Source: Clostridia bacterium (lineage in GTDB: Bacteria; Bacillota; Clostridia; Oscillospirales; Acutalibacteraceae). Taken from it: 64,000 nucleotides of DNA. Below are positions 62,872-64,000 of the stretch, in pieces. The notes under the pieces are model-generated. The model had not been told where the DNA came from. It did no database searches and saw only the letters and a program-made list of their open reading frames with translations. Made by a program: the position numbers and the translations under genes. How positions within the stretch are numbered: position 1 is the stretch's first letter; each line of letters begins with the position of its first letter. Location of the stretch: contig JAFXCQ010000007.1 in assembly GCA_017521425.1 (NCBI GenBank), positions 62,001 to 126,000 on the forward strand, in the 5' to 3' direction.

Positions 62872-63513
62872 ATGTATATTAAAAGATTACCATTAGGCGA
62901 TGTAGAGGCGAATTGTTATATAATTTGCGATGAAGAAACAAAAGTCGGTGCGGTTTTGGATGTCGGCGGATTTTCAGACGAATTATTAAACGAGATAAAA
63001 CAGTCGGGTATGGAAGAATTAAAATACATTCTTTGTACTCACGGTCACTTTGACCACATCGCGGGAGTAAAAAAATTAAAAGATATTTATAAAGATGTAA
63101 AAATTGTTATCGGAGAAAAAGATGCAGTTTTAACAGAAGATACTGATAAAAATGTCGCGGATTATTTCGGTGCATCTTTTGAATGCTTTAAACCTGATAT
63201 TTTAGTAAAAGAAAATGATACGTTGGAAATAGGCAGTAAAAAGTTAAGAGTTCTCGAAACACCGGGGCATAGCCTTGGCGGAGTGTGTTATATATGCGAT
63301 GAAGAAAAATTTGTTTTTTCAGGTGACACACTCTTTAAACTCACAGTCGGAAGAACTGATTTGTGGGGTGGGAACTTAAATGAGCTTTTAGATTCAGTCG
63401 AAAAATTGATGCTTCTTTCTGACGATTACGAAGTTTTCACAGGTCATAATATTTCTACTACAATTGGTAGTGAACGAGTAAGAAACAGGTATTTAAGAAA
63501 AAAGAGAATATGA
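62872..63513 (+). CDS. MBL-fold metallo-hydrolase (glyoxalase II-like)
   Basis: 213 residues. Metallo-beta-lactamase motifs: THGHFDHIAGV (HxHxDH), ETPGHSLGG, FSGDTLF (Asp) and FTGHNIST (last His). Length and motif spacing fit the hydroxyacylglutathione hydrolase-like group; the substrate in anaerobes is unknown. Overlaps the hemZ start by ATGA (63510-63513). Confidence 0.9.
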   Translation: MYIKRLPLGDVEANCYIICDEETKVGAVLDVGGFSDELLNEIKQSGMEELKYILCTHGHFDHIAGVKKLKDIYKDVKIVIGEKDAVLTEDTDKNVADYFGASFECFKPDILVKENDTLEIGSKKLRVLETPGHSLGGVCYICDEEKFVFSGDTLFKLTVGRTDLWGGNLNELLDSVEKLMLLSDDYEVFTGHNISTTIGSERVRNRYLRKKRI

Positions 63514-64000
63514 AATTATTTTGTATATCACACAATTACCATTATGAAATTGAAAATGTTATAAGATTATTTTTACCTTTTCAAAAAATTCTTGTTTTAA
63601 AAGAAAAAGAAGAACTTTCGGGTGATTATCTTTATACAGAAAAAATAGAAGAAAATGGAAGAATAACACTTGTTTCAGAGTTTTCATTCGGCGGTAAAAC
63701 ACAAAAAAGTGAAAATCAATATCTTAATATAACCGACAACGAAGCTGAATTATATTTGGCGGGAATGGTGCTTACACAGTTTGTAAAAGAATTTGACTTT
63801 AAACCGAACTGGGGAATTGTAACAGGTGTAAGACCATCGAAACTTATGGCATCTGTTATAGATGAAGTCGGTGAAGAAAATGCAAAAGAATATTTTATAA
63901 AAAAATTCCTTGCTGAACCAAACAAGGCGGAGATGGCATTTAATGTCGCTAAGATGGAAGAGAAAATTATAAAATCTGCTGATAGCGACTCGTTCAGTCT
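63510..64000 (+). CDS. hemZ: HemZ-like coproporphyrinogen dehydrogenase, N-terminal part (runs off the window)
   Basis: At least 163 codons, open at the right edge. The start ATG (63510) overlaps the MBL stop by 4 bases. The N-terminal region shows ILVLKEKEELSG and then WGIVTGVRPSKLMAS, a block typical of HemZ proteins, which precedes the radical SAM cluster; the SAM motif itself should lie beyond 64000. HemZ is an oxygen-independent coproporphyrinogen III oxidase-like enzyme. The order relA-dtd-MBL-hemZ is common in Clostridia. Confidence 0.82.
   Translation, partial: MKLFCISHNYHYEIENVIRLFLPFQKILVLKEKEELSGDYLYTEKIEENGRITLVSEFSFGGKTQKSENQYLNITDNEAELYLAGMVLTQFVKEFDFKPNWGIVTGVRPSKLMASVIDEVGEENAKEYFIKKFLAEPNKAEMAFNVAKMEEKIIKSADSDSFS

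Overview
The window reads as chromosomal DNA of an anaerobic, low-GC Gram-positive bacterium of the Clostridia, most like an uncultured gut Oscillospirales/Ruminococcaceae-type organism. The evidence is AT-rich intergenic DNA, strong AGGAGG-type ribosome binding sites with frequent GTG/TTG starts, a Firmicutes-style rimP-nusA-ylxR-ylxQ-infB-rbfA-nrnA-truB-ribF operon, nadD-yqeK-rsfS, MecA, HemZ, and secreted dockerin/FIVAR proteins. The taxonomic placement is inference; no rRNA or tRNA gene was seen.

Layout. 1-7 kb: a membrane-anchored metallophosphoesterase, then a leftward operon (MFS transporter, DUF4091 protein, unknown membrane protein, GH29 fucosidase). 7-20.8 kb: a radical SAM protein, a 1480-residue secreted FIVAR/dockerin protein, an operon of malQ, a HAD phosphatase, a small dockerin protein and glpK, then a secreted alpha/beta hydrolase and an Rrf2 regulator. 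20.8-28.4 kb: a GPH transporter with a long cytoplasmic tail, a membrane-anchored phosphodiester glycosidase, another GPH transporter and a secreted PHP-domain protein. 28.6-30.3 kb: the ACT/PFL pair. 30.3-31.9 kb: a small cassette (XRE regulator plus two small membrane proteins) inside inverted repeats. 32-42.7 kb: the translation operon, then rpe, mecA, a TIM-barrel epimerase and maf. 42.7-47.1 kb: a GPH transporter coupled to proB-proA-proC. 47.1-48.3 kb: a second XRE cassette and a long palindromic, possibly RNA-coding stretch. 48.3-55.4 kb (leftward): leuS, rsfS, yqeK, nadD, a metallophosphoesterase-TPR protein and an M29 aminopeptidase. 55.6-64 kb: a secreted polysaccharide deacetylase, recJ, relA, dtd, an MBL hydrolase and the start of hemZ.

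How the genes work together: the accessory genes point to glycan and oligosaccharide use (four GPH/MFS sugar transporters, fucosidase, DUF4091, 4-alpha-glucanotransferase, glycerol kinase) and to a secreted cell-surface programme (FIVAR, dockerin, FnIII-NodB, PHP, NAGPA). The conserved blocks cover translation initiation, ribosome maturation, proline synthesis, NAD synthesis, stringent response and recombination.

The least-explained DNA is intergenic: (i) a dispersed family made of a conserved ATCATTT/AAATGAT hairpin plus AT-rich tracts with about 7-nt period, five hairpin copies; (ii) two small XRE cassettes lying among those repeats, one bounded by a perfect 32-nt inverted repeat; (iii) a roughly 200-nt long-stem element ending in a T run; (iv) two ~100-bp imperfect palindromes that begin at the stop codons of glpK and of the PHP gene; (v) a 273-bp nested palindrome in the 5' leader of the PHP gene. 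I see no phage, integrase, transposase, CRISPR or toxin gene.
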